A stretch of 64,000 nt of DNA, taken from the NCBI GenBank assembly GCA_029261355.1, contig JAJDBM010000050.1:1-64000 (forward strand), given 5' to 3'. Shown one piece after another: positions 45,154-54,577 of the stretch. This DNA is from Nitrospirales bacterium. Its GTDB lineage: Bacteria > Nitrospirota > Nitrospiria > Nitrospirales > UBA8639. The notes beneath the pieces were generated by a model. The model made no database searches. It saw nothing but the letters and a program-made list of their open reading frames with translations, and had not been told where the DNA came from. Every line of letters begins with the position of its first letter. The first letter of the stretch is position 1. The translations under genes and the position numbers were made by a program.

Positions 45154-47082
45154 ATGAATAAGACACTTCTTACGGGGACTGGGTTGATCATCGCTGTTGT
45201 ATTGTTTGGGGCCGCTAATATGATGAGCAATGCGGCGCTGAGCTCAGCACGTTTCGATCTCACCGAACAGAAGCTCTATACCCTTTCTGAAGGTACGAAA
45301 AACATCATGCGGGGTGTGGAAGAACCCATTACGCTGAGGCTCTACCTCTCAAAAAAGTTGGCGACAGGCCTACCTGGTATAAAAGGGTATGCAGATCGCG
45401 TTGAAGAAATGCTCGAAGAGTTTGAACAAGTTTCGGGTGGAGGTATTGTCTTGCAGGTCATCGATCCCGAACCATTTTCCGAAGAAGAGGATCGGGCCGT
45501 GGCTTCTGGGCTTCAAGGTATTCCGTTAGAGGGTGGGACCAAACAGTTTTATTTTGGGATGGTCGGAACCAGTTCCACAGATGATCAAGAAGTGATGCCA
45601 TTTTTCCAACCGGAACGAGAAGAATTCTTAGAGTACGATCTTGCCAAATTGGTTCATACCCTCGCGAATCCTCAAAAGCAGGTTGTCGGGTTAATGAGTG
45701 CTCTCCCAATGGAAGGTGCTCCACCAAATCCCATGATGCCTCAAGCAGGTGGTGGAGAACCTTGGCTGATCTTGGATCATATTCGACAATTGGTTGAGTT
45801 GAAGACGATCGAACGAAATGCGAGTGATATTCCTGAGGATGTGAACGTTCTAATGGTTGTCCATCCGAAGAATTTGAGTGATTCTACTCTCTACGCGATT
45901 GATCAGTTTGTGCTCAGAGGTGGACGAGCCTTGGTGTTTGTTGACCCTCATTCGGAAGCCGACCGAGGTGCCGCCACTCCTCAAAATCCTTTTGGAGGAA
46001 CTGGTCCCAAAAATTCAGACCTTGGGAAATTGTTTGATGCGTGGGGGATAGAACTCGTGAAAGGCAAAGTTGTCGGAGATCTCCCGCTTGCTAAAAAAGT
46101 TCAAATTCAGCAGCAAGCCCGCGTTCGCGTGATTGATTACCCCGTTTGGTTTGGTCTAGAGCAAGCTAATATGAGTGCTGATGATATCGTGACGGCTCAA
46201 ATTCCAACGATTAACCTTGCTTCGCCAGGTTTGCTGAAAAAGAAAGACGGAAGCGAAACGGAGTTGATACCTCTCCTGCAATCTGATGAGCAAGCTATGC
46301 AAATTGAGGCATCACGACTCGCGTTAATGCCGGATATCGCGGGGATGTTGAACAGTTATAGGCCTGGCGGAGAAAAGCTCACATTGGCTGCACGTATACG
46401 AGGTACCGTCAAATCGGCCTTCCCAGATGGAAAGCCCCAACCTAAGAAGAGTGAAGACTCAGAATCAGAGAAAGCAGAAAAGCCGGTGGACTCAATTCCT
46501 CATGAACATATCGCCGAATCGCAAGAACCCATTAATGTCATTGTGATTGCTGACACGGATCTTCTTCAAGATCGTTTCTGGGTACAAGTGCAAAACTTTT
46601 TTGGACAACGTATTGGGATTCCGAATGCAGGCAATGGCAGTTTTGTCACCAATGCGTTGGACAATCTTGGTGGGAGTAATGATTTGATCAGTGTGAGAAG
46701 TCGTTCAGGGTTTTCTCGTCCGTTTACGCTTGTGAAAGCCATACAGCAGGAGGCTGAACAACAGTTTCGGCAGAAGGAGCAGGCGCTTCAAAACCGAATG
46801 AAGGCAACTGAGAAAAAAATTCAGGACATGCAAAGCCAAAAACAGGAAGGAAATGCCCTCATCCTTAGTTCTGAACAACAGATGGAAATTACGAAGTTTC
46901 GTGAAGAACTCGTGGACGTGCGAAAAGAACTTCGTGGGGTTCAGCATGAATTGGTCAAGAATATTGATGGGGTGGAGGCATGGGTGAAATTCCTCAATAT
47001 TGGGTTGATTCCTCTAATCATTGGTGTGGCCGGTGTGTGGATTGGTGGCCGGCAGGTACGGCGACGAAATAACAAAAAGTAA
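45154..47082 (+). CDS. GldG-like ABC auxiliary protein
   Basis: A 642-residue protein with N-terminal helix (~5-25), then a large periplasmic GldG/ABC_transp_aux domain (RFDLTEQKLYTLSEGTKNIM; VNVLMVVHPKNLSDSTLYAI; FVLRGGRALVFVDPHSEADR) to about 500, a Lys/Glu coiled-coil region (~530-610) and a C-terminal helix (~615-635) that ends in a basic tail (GRQVRRRNNKK). The N- and C-terminal helices with the periplasmic body match GldG. It lies 22 bases after the permease gene. Confidence 0.94.
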   Translation: MNKTLLTGTGLIIAVVLFGAANMMSNAALSSARFDLTEQKLYTLSEGTKNIMRGVEEPITLRLYLSKKLATGLPGIKGYADRVEEMLEEFEQVSGGGIVLQVIDPEPFSEEEDRAVASGLQGIPLEGGTKQFYFGMVGTSSTDDQEVMPFFQPEREEFLEYDLAKLVHTLANPQKQVVGLMSALPMEGAPPNPMMPQAGGGEPWLILDHIRQLVELKTIERNASDIPEDVNVLMVVHPKNLSDSTLYAIDQFVLRGGRALVFVDPHSEADRGAATPQNPFGGTGPKNSDLGKLFDAWGIELVKGKVVGDLPLAKKVQIQQQARVRVIDYPVWFGLEQANMSADDIVTAQIPTINLASPGLLKKKDGSETELIPLLQSDEQAMQIEASRLALMPDIAGMLNSYRPGGEKLTLAARIRGTVKSAFPDGKPQPKKSEDSESEKAEKPVDSIPHEHIAESQEPINVIVIADTDLLQDRFWVQVQNFFGQRIGIPNAGNGSFVTNALDNLGGSNDLISVRSRSGFSRPFTLVKAIQQEAEQQFRQKEQALQNRMKATEKKIQDMQSQKQEGNALILSSEQQMEITKFREELVDVRKELRGVQHELVKNIDGVEAWVKFLNIGLIPLIIGVAGVWIGGRQVRRRNNKK

Positions 47083-47124
47083 CTTAATACTGTCTATGAG
47101 ACATGATTATTTGAAGGATATGGC

Positions 47125-48285
47125 ATGAACTCAAAAACCTTGATGATGCTGGCTGGCATTACTCTTGTTGTGATGGCGGGGGCAGCTTTCTTTGGACAAG
47201 AGCGGCAGGATAAGCCCGTTCACGGTAATAAATTGGTATTTCCAGATTTGATGAATCGGATCAATGAGATTCATGAAATGACGATCGAGACTAAAGGGGT
47301 GACCGTGACGCTGATCCAAACAAACAACACATGGAATGTGAAGGAGAAGGGAAGCTATGCAGCGGATCTGGCAAAGATTAAGCCAGTATTGATTGGAATG
47401 GCTGAACTCCGTTTTCGTGAGCCCAAAACGAAAAACCCAGAACTCTATGAGAAGCTTGGACTTCGAGATATAAAGGCTGAAGGCTCTGCCGCTACGTTGA
47501 TTACCTTGAAAACCAAAGATTCGAGTGAGGTTGCCAGCTTACTATTGGGAAATCAGCGTCCGGCCAAAGGTGCGCCTAGTGTTAGTGAAATGTATATTCG
47601 AAACCCTGAAGACCCCCAGACGTGGCTGGTCACCGGGAAACTTCCCATTGAGAAAGTGTCAGGAGAATGGCTCGACAAAGACCTATTTACAATCGTGAAC
47701 AAACGCGTTCACCAAGTACGCGTGACCCATCCTGGTGGAGAAAAGCTGGTTGTCTATAAAGACAGCCCTGATGCTCTAGATTTCCAAGTGAGAGATCTTC
47801 CTAAGGGGTCGAAAGTCAGTTCGCAATTTAATGTCAATAATGTCGCGACTTCCTTGGCACAATTGCAGCTGGAGGATGTGACGAAATCAGATGACGGAGA
47901 ATTTTCGTCAAAGAATGGAGTTCAGGCGGTGCTCGAGACGTTTGATGGTCTGCGAGTCACTGTTGAAACGATGAGCAAGGACGAAGTTGTCTTAAGCAAA
48001 ATTGAAGCAGTCTTTGATCCAGCTCTTGTGTATCAAAAGCCTAAACAGGAATCTTCTGAGAAGACTGAAGCTGTGACTGAAGAGTCTAAGGATAGTTCTA
48101 AAGCTGGTAGTGAAAAGGAAAGTGAGGAGCTAGCAGCGATAGATTCGATTCTAAAAACTGAGGAAGAGGTTCAAAAAGAAGTGACAACGCTGAATGCAGC
48201 ATTCAAGAATTGGCTCTTTGAACTACCAAAATTCCGTGTCGAAAACTTTTCTAAAAAGAAAACTGACCTCATTGCCAAAGAATAA
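47125..48285 (+). CDS. DUF4340 domain protein
   Basis: A 386-residue protein with N-terminal helix (LMMLAGITLVVMAGAAFFG) and a periplasmic body with DUF4340-type repeats (EIHEMTIETKGVTVTLIQTN; LLLGNQRPAKGAPSVSEMYI, RNPEDPQTWLVTG; WLDKDLFTIVNKRVHQVRVT). A Lys/Glu/Ser-rich acidic stretch lies at ~305-345. DUF4340 proteins nearly always follow GldG-like genes and are probably a fixed periplasmic partner. It ends the cluster; nearest gene downstream is convergent. Confidence 0.93.
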   Translation: MNSKTLMMLAGITLVVMAGAAFFGQERQDKPVHGNKLVFPDLMNRINEIHEMTIETKGVTVTLIQTNNTWNVKEKGSYAADLAKIKPVLIGMAELRFREPKTKNPELYEKLGLRDIKAEGSAATLITLKTKDSSEVASLLLGNQRPAKGAPSVSEMYIRNPEDPQTWLVTGKLPIEKVSGEWLDKDLFTIVNKRVHQVRVTHPGGEKLVVYKDSPDALDFQVRDLPKGSKVSSQFNVNNVATSLAQLQLEDVTKSDDGEFSSKNGVQAVLETFDGLRVTVETMSKDEVVLSKIEAVFDPALVYQKPKQESSEKTEAVTEESKDSSKAGSEKESEELAAIDSILKTEEEVQKEVTTLNAAFKNWLFELPKFRVENFSKKKTDLIAKE

Positions 48286-48376
48286 GAGGATAATAGGCTG
48301 GACTACATTTTTGTCTTTTTCCTACCTGAGGTATTTTGGTACGCGTAAAGACATAGTGTGAGGGAAGGCACTTTCA

Positions 48377-49015
48377 TTATCCCGCTGTTCCATTCTTCGA
48401 TTCCGCTAATACGTCCTGCAGCTCGGTATAAACTTTCATGAGTCGTTGATCTTCGAGTCGATAAGCCAACGAGAGCAGGATTAATCCAAAGATTAATACC
48501 AAGATTCCTAATGCCAGAATCCCAATTCCCAACATCGTTCCGCTCCCAGACCCAAATCCTCCATCCAGGGCAAACATCACGACGAAGACAATGGTGCCGA
48601 TGACGACAAGGCCCAGCCAAAATATGCTGATCACAGTAGAGGACCACGGCGTACGTTTGACTAATTCAATAGTGAGGTCTTTCCCATCTGAGAGTACCTC
48701 AATAGTGCCTTTTAATGGCCATGCCGTTCGGAACCTCATTGAAAACAGATGGTAGTAGGGACGAATGATGATGAGTTTCTGATCTCGAATAAAGCGCGCT
48801 AATCCATGGGGGAGTTCAAGAAGTCCGTGTTTTGTAAAGTGCTTATGAAGGTTTGGAGAGCCTGACAATGTGAGAGAATCTCGTCTGCGAGCCAGAGCGC
48901 ACCCATATCGACTCGCCGAATCCCGAAGGCTCGTGAATTGATACCAATCTCCTGAGATAATGATGATGCACAGAATGGCACCAAATACTCCCGCCATGAC
49001 CATGGTTGTGAACAT
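48377..49015 (-). CDS. membrane protein of unknown function
   Basis: About 212 residues: the internal ATG at 49015 (MFTTMVMAGVFGAILCIIII) is preferred over the longer frame to 49135, which runs over the tRNA gene. One N-terminal helix (~5-25), a soluble middle (~30-125) with FIRDQKLIIIRPYYHLFSMR, then two helices (~135-160, 170-195). The middle reads like a PH-domain or DUF3592-style beta region. Convergent with the DUF4340 gene. No family named. Confidence 0.7.
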   Translation of the reverse strand: MFTTMVMAGVFGAILCIIIISGDWYQFTSLRDSASRYGCALARRRDSLTLSGSPNLHKHFTKHGLLELPHGLARFIRDQKLIIIRPYYHLFSMRFRTAWPLKGTIEVLSDGKDLTIELVKRTPWSSTVISIFWLGLVVIGTIVFVVMFALDGGFGSGSGTMLGIGILALGILVLIFGLILLSLAYRLEDQRLMKVYTELQDVLAESKNGTAG

Positions 49016-49098
49016 AGCACAGACTTTAGAATGGCCTAAAGTCGACGAATTCTTATTCGTGCATTGACTTAGAATGGGGTGCTCGTCTACTATCCATC

Positions 49099-49175
<77 letters not shown>

Positions 49176-49641
49176 ACATGAATGTTTAGGTAAGTCGTTA
49201 TTAGGGTTAGGAAAGAAATTTCCTACCCTTTTTTTGTTTCTCCTCTATTCCAATCACTCTCCTCCTCTCTGGCACTCCTTATTAGGCGAGAGATCCATGG
49301 TTGTCTGACATAGGACTCGGCATGTCGTGGAGAGTCTCGGATGTCATGATCAAGTTCTGCAAAGTAAGTTCTCTTATCGTCTAGACTTCCTAAGAAATTA
49401 CTTTGAGTTTTTTACGAAAGTGAAACTCACTTTTCCCTTGATTGAGTTTCGATGGATTGCGAAAACGATACTTGCTTAAATATTCTAAGTATTTGATATC
49501 TAATAGTTTTAATTCACTTTCTCGACATGAATCTAAGGTTTTTGTTGTCCTCCCACTTCTTCTTTGTCATTACCCTTAATAGTTTTCATTAGGTGACCGA
49601 AAAAGGGACTTAGATCAAAGGTTTTCTCCAGGGGACTCGGC
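49176..49641. other. intergenic region between tRNA and HD-GYP gene
   Basis: Contains the tRNA terminator at its left end. The rest should hold the HD-GYP promoter; nothing else identified. Confidence 0.5.
49203..49236 (+). terminator. terminator of the initiator tRNA gene
   Basis: AGGGTTAGGAAA pairs with TTTCCTACCCT (one bulged T) around a GAAA loop, followed by a run of seven T bases. Confidence 0.9.
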
Positions 49642-51042
49642 ATGGACTTTATCGAACTGCAAAATCATCAGGATCTTCGCCTTGGTCTTTTTGTCAAGTT
49701 GGAGGGGTCGTGGTTTAGTCATCCATTCTCTAAAAATACGTTTAAAATTAAGTCGACGACTGATTTAGAGACGATACGCAATCTAAAGGATGTGAAAATT
49801 CTTTATGATCCTGATCGTTCAGACACTGAGGAACTCTCTGAATTATCAGATATGGGAGAAATCGAATGTCATGAGACTGAGCGTGAAATGTCTGAAGGCA
49901 GTGGATCTGATGCTGGCGTAGATGCCAAAGAGGAAGGCCGTTCGCAGGAATCCATCGAAGAGCAGGATCATCTTATTGAGCGACGCAATAATTATCAAAA
50001 TTTTCGAGAACATTTACGAAATGTTGAAGGCTCGTATCTTAAAGTTCTTGGCCAAAACAATGAACTTTTCGAGCACGTGCATAAAGGAAAAGCTAAAGGG
50101 CTTAAGGTGGCTGAGGACATTGTTTCAGGTATTCAACAAACCCTTCAGAATCCACAGTCAGCGATGTCTCTGATTCATGTGATTGGTAGCAATGGTGCCA
50201 TGTGGGGATTGCCAGAGCATGCTCTCAATACCTGTATGCTGTCATTGCTTATTGGAAAACAGATGAACTTGTCGTCTGATGAAATGCTCAATTTGGGGAT
50301 GAGTGGGTTATTGCACGATGTGGGTCATCGCCTGTTGCCGATGAAGGTCAAATTTTTATCTGGAGGAATGAAGGTTCAGGCGGACCCAGATATGTTGAAA
50401 GATCACTCGGCATGTAGCTGTCAACTTCTCGCCAATTTACCCGGTACCCAACGCGAGGTGCTCGACGGTATTCTTCAACATCATGAGAGACTTGATGGTT
50501 CTGGCTATCCAAAACAATTACACAAGGATGAAATCTCCAAGTTAGCCAAAATTATGATGGTGGCAGATCGGTATGATGAGCTTTGCAATGCCTCTGACCC
50601 TGAGTTGAGTCTTATCCCACATGATGCACTTTCTAGATTATTTCGACATGTTGTGCATAAAGGAGAGTCGTCAAAATATTGTGAACATGTCGTGCAAGCG
50701 CTTGTGCAGGCAGTGAGCGTCTACCCTCCAGGAAGTTTGGTTGAGCTCACAGATGGGATGTTCGGGGTCGTCACGGCTCTTAGTATAGAAAATCCAACAA
50801 AACCAATTCTGCTGTTGTATGCACCATGGCTTTGTCGAAAGGACGGAATGGTCGTGAATCTGGCCAAGGATGCGACGGTAGATATTAAAAAAGCTGTTCA
50901 CCCCAAAGATCTTCAAGCAAATGTCTTGGCCTATCTGAGCCCTCGTCGTATGGCGATGTTTATCCATGGGACCGAGGAAAAGTCTCCGTTTGGAGGCAAG
51001 CCTAAAAAGTCAAAGCCAAAAGCACAGACTGTTTCACCGTGA
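49642..51042 (+). CDS. HD-GYP domain protein with DUF3391 N-terminus
   Basis: A 466-residue putative c-di-GMP phosphodiesterase. The N-terminal DUF3391 region starts MDFIELQNHQDLRLGLFVKL. The HD site is GLLHDVGHRLLP near residue 225-236 and the GYP loop is HHERLDGSGYP near 280. Basic C-terminal tail (FGGKPKKSKPKAQ). The HDxxH and GYP residues are intact, so cleavage of c-di-GMP is plausible. Its paralogue at 59868-61235 shares the same layout in opposite orientation. Confidence 0.94.
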   Translation: MDFIELQNHQDLRLGLFVKLEGSWFSHPFSKNTFKIKSTTDLETIRNLKDVKILYDPDRSDTEELSELSDMGEIECHETEREMSEGSGSDAGVDAKEEGRSQESIEEQDHLIERRNNYQNFREHLRNVEGSYLKVLGQNNELFEHVHKGKAKGLKVAEDIVSGIQQTLQNPQSAMSLIHVIGSNGAMWGLPEHALNTCMLSLLIGKQMNLSSDEMLNLGMSGLLHDVGHRLLPMKVKFLSGGMKVQADPDMLKDHSACSCQLLANLPGTQREVLDGILQHHERLDGSGYPKQLHKDEISKLAKIMMVADRYDELCNASDPELSLIPHDALSRLFRHVVHKGESSKYCEHVVQALVQAVSVYPPGSLVELTDGMFGVVTALSIENPTKPILLLYAPWLCRKDGMVVNLAKDATVDIKKAVHPKDLQANVLAYLSPRRMAMFIHGTEEKSPFGGKPKKSKPKAQTVSP

Positions 51043-51085
51043 GAATGGCCAGAAAGTCAGCTATCTAAACGTACCGTTTGAATTT

Positions 51086-52333
51086 CTATTCGTCCCGTAA
51101 CATGTGAATAAAGAGGCCATCTCTGAGTTTAGGTTCAAACCATGTGCTTTTAGGCGGCATGACCCGATTAGCATCAGCTACAGCCATGAGTTCGTCGACG
51201 GTCGTGGGGTATAACCAAAAAGCAATCGCCCAGTCACCGCTCTCAACCCTTGCTGCAAGTTCTTGATATCCACGAATTCCTCCTACAAAATCAATGCGGG
51301 GATCAGATCGTTGGTTCTTTATGCCTAGGATTGGATCCAGGACGCGTTCCGTTAACTCTGACACGGCTAAGGCTCTGACCGGATCTGTTTGACTGTTTGT
51401 CGTTGGATCGTATTTGGGTTTTGCACGATGCCATTGACCTTCCAGATACATATCGAATCCAGCGGCCGGCGGGTGGCCTGGTTCGGGTACGACGGTTAGT
51501 TCAAAGTGTGGGGCAAGAGAATTGAGCAATTGTTGGGCTGTGAGGCCGTTTAGATCTCGAACGACTCGGTTATAGGGCAGAATTTGAAGTTGATCATGCG
51601 GGAAGATGACCGATAAAAATCCTTGTTTGAGGTTGTGTATTGCAGAGGAACGAGCCGGTTGACTGGCGGCTCTCACGCGACTTGCTGCTGCGGAACGGTG
51701 ATGCCCATCTGCAATATATAACGCGTCAATTTTCTGAAAGTCACTGACGACTTGTTGAATGGTCGATTCATTGCGGACACTCCATAGGGTATGTTCGATC
51801 TTATCGTCAGCGACAAAATGAACATCTGGTTTGGTGCTCGTTACATTCTTCATCCACTTGGCGACATTGGCTGTATTGCGGAAGAACAGGAGGACCGGTC
51901 CAGATTGAGATTCATGGGTCGTGATGAGCTGAACCCGATCGTGTTCTTTGACCGGTCGCGTGTACTCATGCTTTTTAATGATACCCTGATCGTACTCGTC
52001 AACTGAGGCAAGTGCGACGATTCCTGTTTGTTCATGCGAACCCCACTTTTGGCGGTAGACACCCAGAAGTGGTTTCTCTTCTTGGGTTAGAATTCCTCCT
52101 CTTATAAGACTTTGTAGATTGTCCGCACCTTGTTGATACACTGCTGAGGAATACGGATCGACGTCAGTGGCAAGCTCGAGCTCGGCTCGGCTGACTCGTA
52201 AAAAACAATGTGGGTTTCCCTCCGCTATTGCCCGTGCCTCTGTTAATGATACGACGTCGTACGGTGGGGCAGACACTTGGTTGGCTAATTCAGCTGTTGG
52301 TCTTACGGCACGAAAGGGAGTGATGGTTGCCAT
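51086..52333 (-). CDS. DUF1015 family protein
   Basis: A 415-residue cytoplasmic protein; ATG 52333 is preferred because AAAGGAGAACTCTAGT precedes it. Hallmarks are ATITPFRAVRPT, VSAPPYDVVSLTEARAIAEG, LYIADGHHRSAAASRVRAAS and FLSVIFPHDQLQILPYNRVV. DUF1015 is widespread; its HH-x-(S/R) motif suggests a kinase- or hydrolase-like active site, and some members act on SerK-type pathways. The role is unproven here. Confidence 0.94.
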   Translation of the reverse strand: MATITPFRAVRPTAELANQVSAPPYDVVSLTEARAIAEGNPHCFLRVSRAELELATDVDPYSSAVYQQGADNLQSLIRGGILTQEEKPLLGVYRQKWGSHEQTGIVALASVDEYDQGIIKKHEYTRPVKEHDRVQLITTHESQSGPVLLFFRNTANVAKWMKNVTSTKPDVHFVADDKIEHTLWSVRNESTIQQVVSDFQKIDALYIADGHHRSAAASRVRAASQPARSSAIHNLKQGFLSVIFPHDQLQILPYNRVVRDLNGLTAQQLLNSLAPHFELTVVPEPGHPPAAGFDMYLEGQWHRAKPKYDPTTNSQTDPVRALAVSELTERVLDPILGIKNQRSDPRIDFVGGIRGYQELAARVESGDWAIAFWLYPTTVDELMAVADANRVMPPKSTWFEPKLRDGLFIHMLRDE

Positions 52334-52596
52334 ACTAGAGTTCTCCTTTAGGGGATATTCTCTGTTCAAACGATGGACTCTGGATCGAGATGAGGCTGTA
52401 TTGGGGGGCACAGATTAGCATCATGGCCATTGACTGAATCTGTAGACAGACAGGTTGTGCAATATAGCTGAGGTTAAAGGAATGGTGCCACTTTTCAGAA
52501 AAGAGTCTGTGCAAATGACTTGATATTGGTGAGGTTTTTCTTATAAATGAACACACATGGCTTTTCCGTTCATAGATAAGATAAAGGATGAAATAG

Positions 52597-52848
52597 ATGG
52601 CAATGGGTATACGGTGGTTATGGGTGGCAATGGTTGGTGGTAGCTTACTGCTGGCGATTCCAGGAAACTCTCATGTCGATCGAATTCTAGGCGATGTTGT
52701 TGGACACATATTCTCTGCCTTATTGTTAGCGTCACTTCCTATTGTTGGATATTATTTCTTCTATAAACAGATGGGCGAGAAAGAAGCGACCTATATTATT
52801 GGGGTTGCTTGGGTCTATTTAGTCATTTCCAAGCTGATGGGACTTTGA
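52597..52848 (+). CDS. small membrane protein (83 aa)
   Basis: An 83-residue protein with three hydrophobic helices (~7-25, 37-53, 64-82) separated by short loops (PGNSHVDRILGDVV; KQMGEKEAT). AAAGGATGAAATAG precedes the ATG. No family recognised; the composition is consistent with a small inner-membrane protein. Divergent from the DUF1015 gene. Confidence 0.7.
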   Translation: MAMGIRWLWVAMVGGSLLLAIPGNSHVDRILGDVVGHIFSALLLASLPIVGYYFFYKQMGEKEATYIIGVAWVYLVISKLMGL

Positions 52849-53278
52849 AGGCTGATAACGATAGGTCCTTCAACCTTAATAGTTTACTCGCTTGACAATT
52901 TCGCAAAGAATAACAGATCTAATTTGTTTCCCATACTTTTCCAAGTTTTTGTTCATAGGACCTCCCAATTTTGGTCGTTTCCAGCATTCTTCTACTATGG
53001 CTGCTGCCGTATTCAATAGTTGGCAGATGGCACGATGGACGTAGGCGATGTGAGGCTAAGGCTTGAAGCGGGAGGTGTTTGGTGCGGTCTCGATTGATGA
53101 ATATTACTTTGGAATGATTCATCTAAATGTGGTATCTTAATGAAGCCCAATGCTACTACACATGGTATTGATAGTTCATTCTTGAATAGTACTCTACAGA
53201 AGCCTCATTCGTTCATTGTGAATCTGTAAGACAGCTACAGAACATCCCCCTCCCTACTTTACATTCGTGAGGCCACCT
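52849..53278. other. intergenic, no gene seen
   Basis: About 430 bases. A weak inverted repeat TTGAAGG/CCTTCAA follows the small membrane protein gene. A minus-strand frame at 52919-53122 lacks a ribosome binding site and coding composition. Confidence 0.4.
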
Positions 53279-54433
53279 ATGAATCTTCATCTATTCTTCA
53301 GAATTTTGTTGACACTTTTTCTGCTTGCCTGGTTGGGCGGTTGTGCCGAAACCTTAGAGCATGTGGATTTAGAGCCTCAAGCTGTGGGCTTTGAAGCTCT
53401 CCTCCCGAAAGCAGGAACGCGCGTTATCGTTTGGGGGAACCATGCGACCGCGGTCGATCAGACTTCGACCTGGCTTCATCGGCAAGGGCTCGTGATTCTA
53501 GATCGTACAAAGTTAGAACAAGGGTTTCCTGATAAGAAACCGAAACTTGTTGGTAGCTCAAAAGATTGGCCCCATATTCTTGAGGCCAGTAAGAGGATTG
53601 GGGCAGACCTTGTGACAATTGTTGAAGTATCGAATATTAAAGGCGGACAGAAATTTGCGTTGTCTCAAGTGAGGTCTTCTCCGACTTTTGCGCTGACTGT
53701 TGAGATTCGAGGAGTAAAGCCCGGAACAGGAGAAATGGTCACCAAATCTAAGGCCTGGCAAACCGGTCCAGCTGAAAACCCAGATTGGATCATAGAGGAT
53801 TTGACGGCCCGCGCGCTTGATGGGGCATGGCTTCCTATGGGGGCTGATAACATGGTTGCCGCAGCAAATGGAGAAGGATCTGAAGTAGAGACCGACATGC
53901 AACAAGGGTCCTCACCTTTGCAGATTCTTCCGGGTTCGCACATTGCGTCTCAAAGCACCAGCACTCAGAGTAAATTCGAGGTCAATCGTTCAGAGTCTTC
54001 GGTTTCGTTTTCTCCTGAATCCGCCATTCCTGTTGAGACTCAAGTAGAGTCCGTACCTATTCCCAAACCTGTCTTAACGGTTTCGACGCCGTTGGAGGAA
54101 CAGTCGAGTAGGCACAACGAAGTGAATTCCACATATTTAAGTGATCTCGAGCCTATCCAGAAATTAGAGCCAAGTTCAGACCCATCATCTGATGATATCG
54201 GTACAAAATTGGCAAGCGGAGCTTTATCCATTCTCTATACGCCGGCGAAACTTGTCTATGCGGGACTTGGAGGAATATTTGGTGGGTTAGCCTATGTGTT
54301 GTCGGCAGGTGACGAACGGGCGGTAGATACTATTTGGACAGGATGTTTTGAAGGGGACTATTATTTGACTCCAGCACATTTGAAAGGGGACATTCCACTT
54401 AAGTTTATGGGGCCTTCTTCTTCGGTGAATTAG
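53279..54433 (+). CDS. lipoprotein, CsgG/TolB-like N-terminal part
   Basis: A 384-residue protein; ATG 53279 gives a lipoprotein signal (LFLLAWLGGC, Cys22) with GAGG upstream. Residues ~40-190 have the look of a CsgG/TolB N-terminal domain that binds nucleotides or glycan (GFEALLPKAGTRVIVWGNHA; TWLHRQGLVILDRTKLEQGF; RIGADLVTIVEVSNIKGGQK). A Ser/Val/Glu-rich linker (~200-305) leads into a conserved C-terminal block (SILYTPAKLVYAGLGGIFGG; TIWTGCFEGDYYLTPAHLKG) seen in other envelope lipoproteins. Probably outer-membrane anchored. Confidence 0.82.
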   Translation: MNLHLFFRILLTLFLLAWLGGCAETLEHVDLEPQAVGFEALLPKAGTRVIVWGNHATAVDQTSTWLHRQGLVILDRTKLEQGFPDKKPKLVGSSKDWPHILEASKRIGADLVTIVEVSNIKGGQKFALSQVRSSPTFALTVEIRGVKPGTGEMVTKSKAWQTGPAENPDWIIEDLTARALDGAWLPMGADNMVAAANGEGSEVETDMQQGSSPLQILPGSHIASQSTSTQSKFEVNRSESSVSFSPESAIPVETQVESVPIPKPVLTVSTPLEEQSSRHNEVNSTYLSDLEPIQKLEPSSDPSSDDIGTKLASGALSILYTPAKLVYAGLGGIFGGLAYVLSAGDERAVDTIWTGCFEGDYYLTPAHLKGDIPLKFMGPSSSVN

Positions 54434-54577
54434 TGCCTTACGAAGTGGAGAGTTCCTCCCTGTCGTCTAGGTCTTTTTGTTCTCGAGGAATGAGCTCGGT
54501 AAATTTATCGAATATTCTTGAAGTACTGAGGGGAGGCGTAGGGGGTCGATCACAGATTGTGCCAAGGCAAGAAAACC

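Noticed and set aside
52919-53122. A fourth copy of the dispersed repeat near 52970-53040
   Set aside because: Only a short stretch (GCTGCTGCCGT) is similar; the core TTTCATGATAC is missing.
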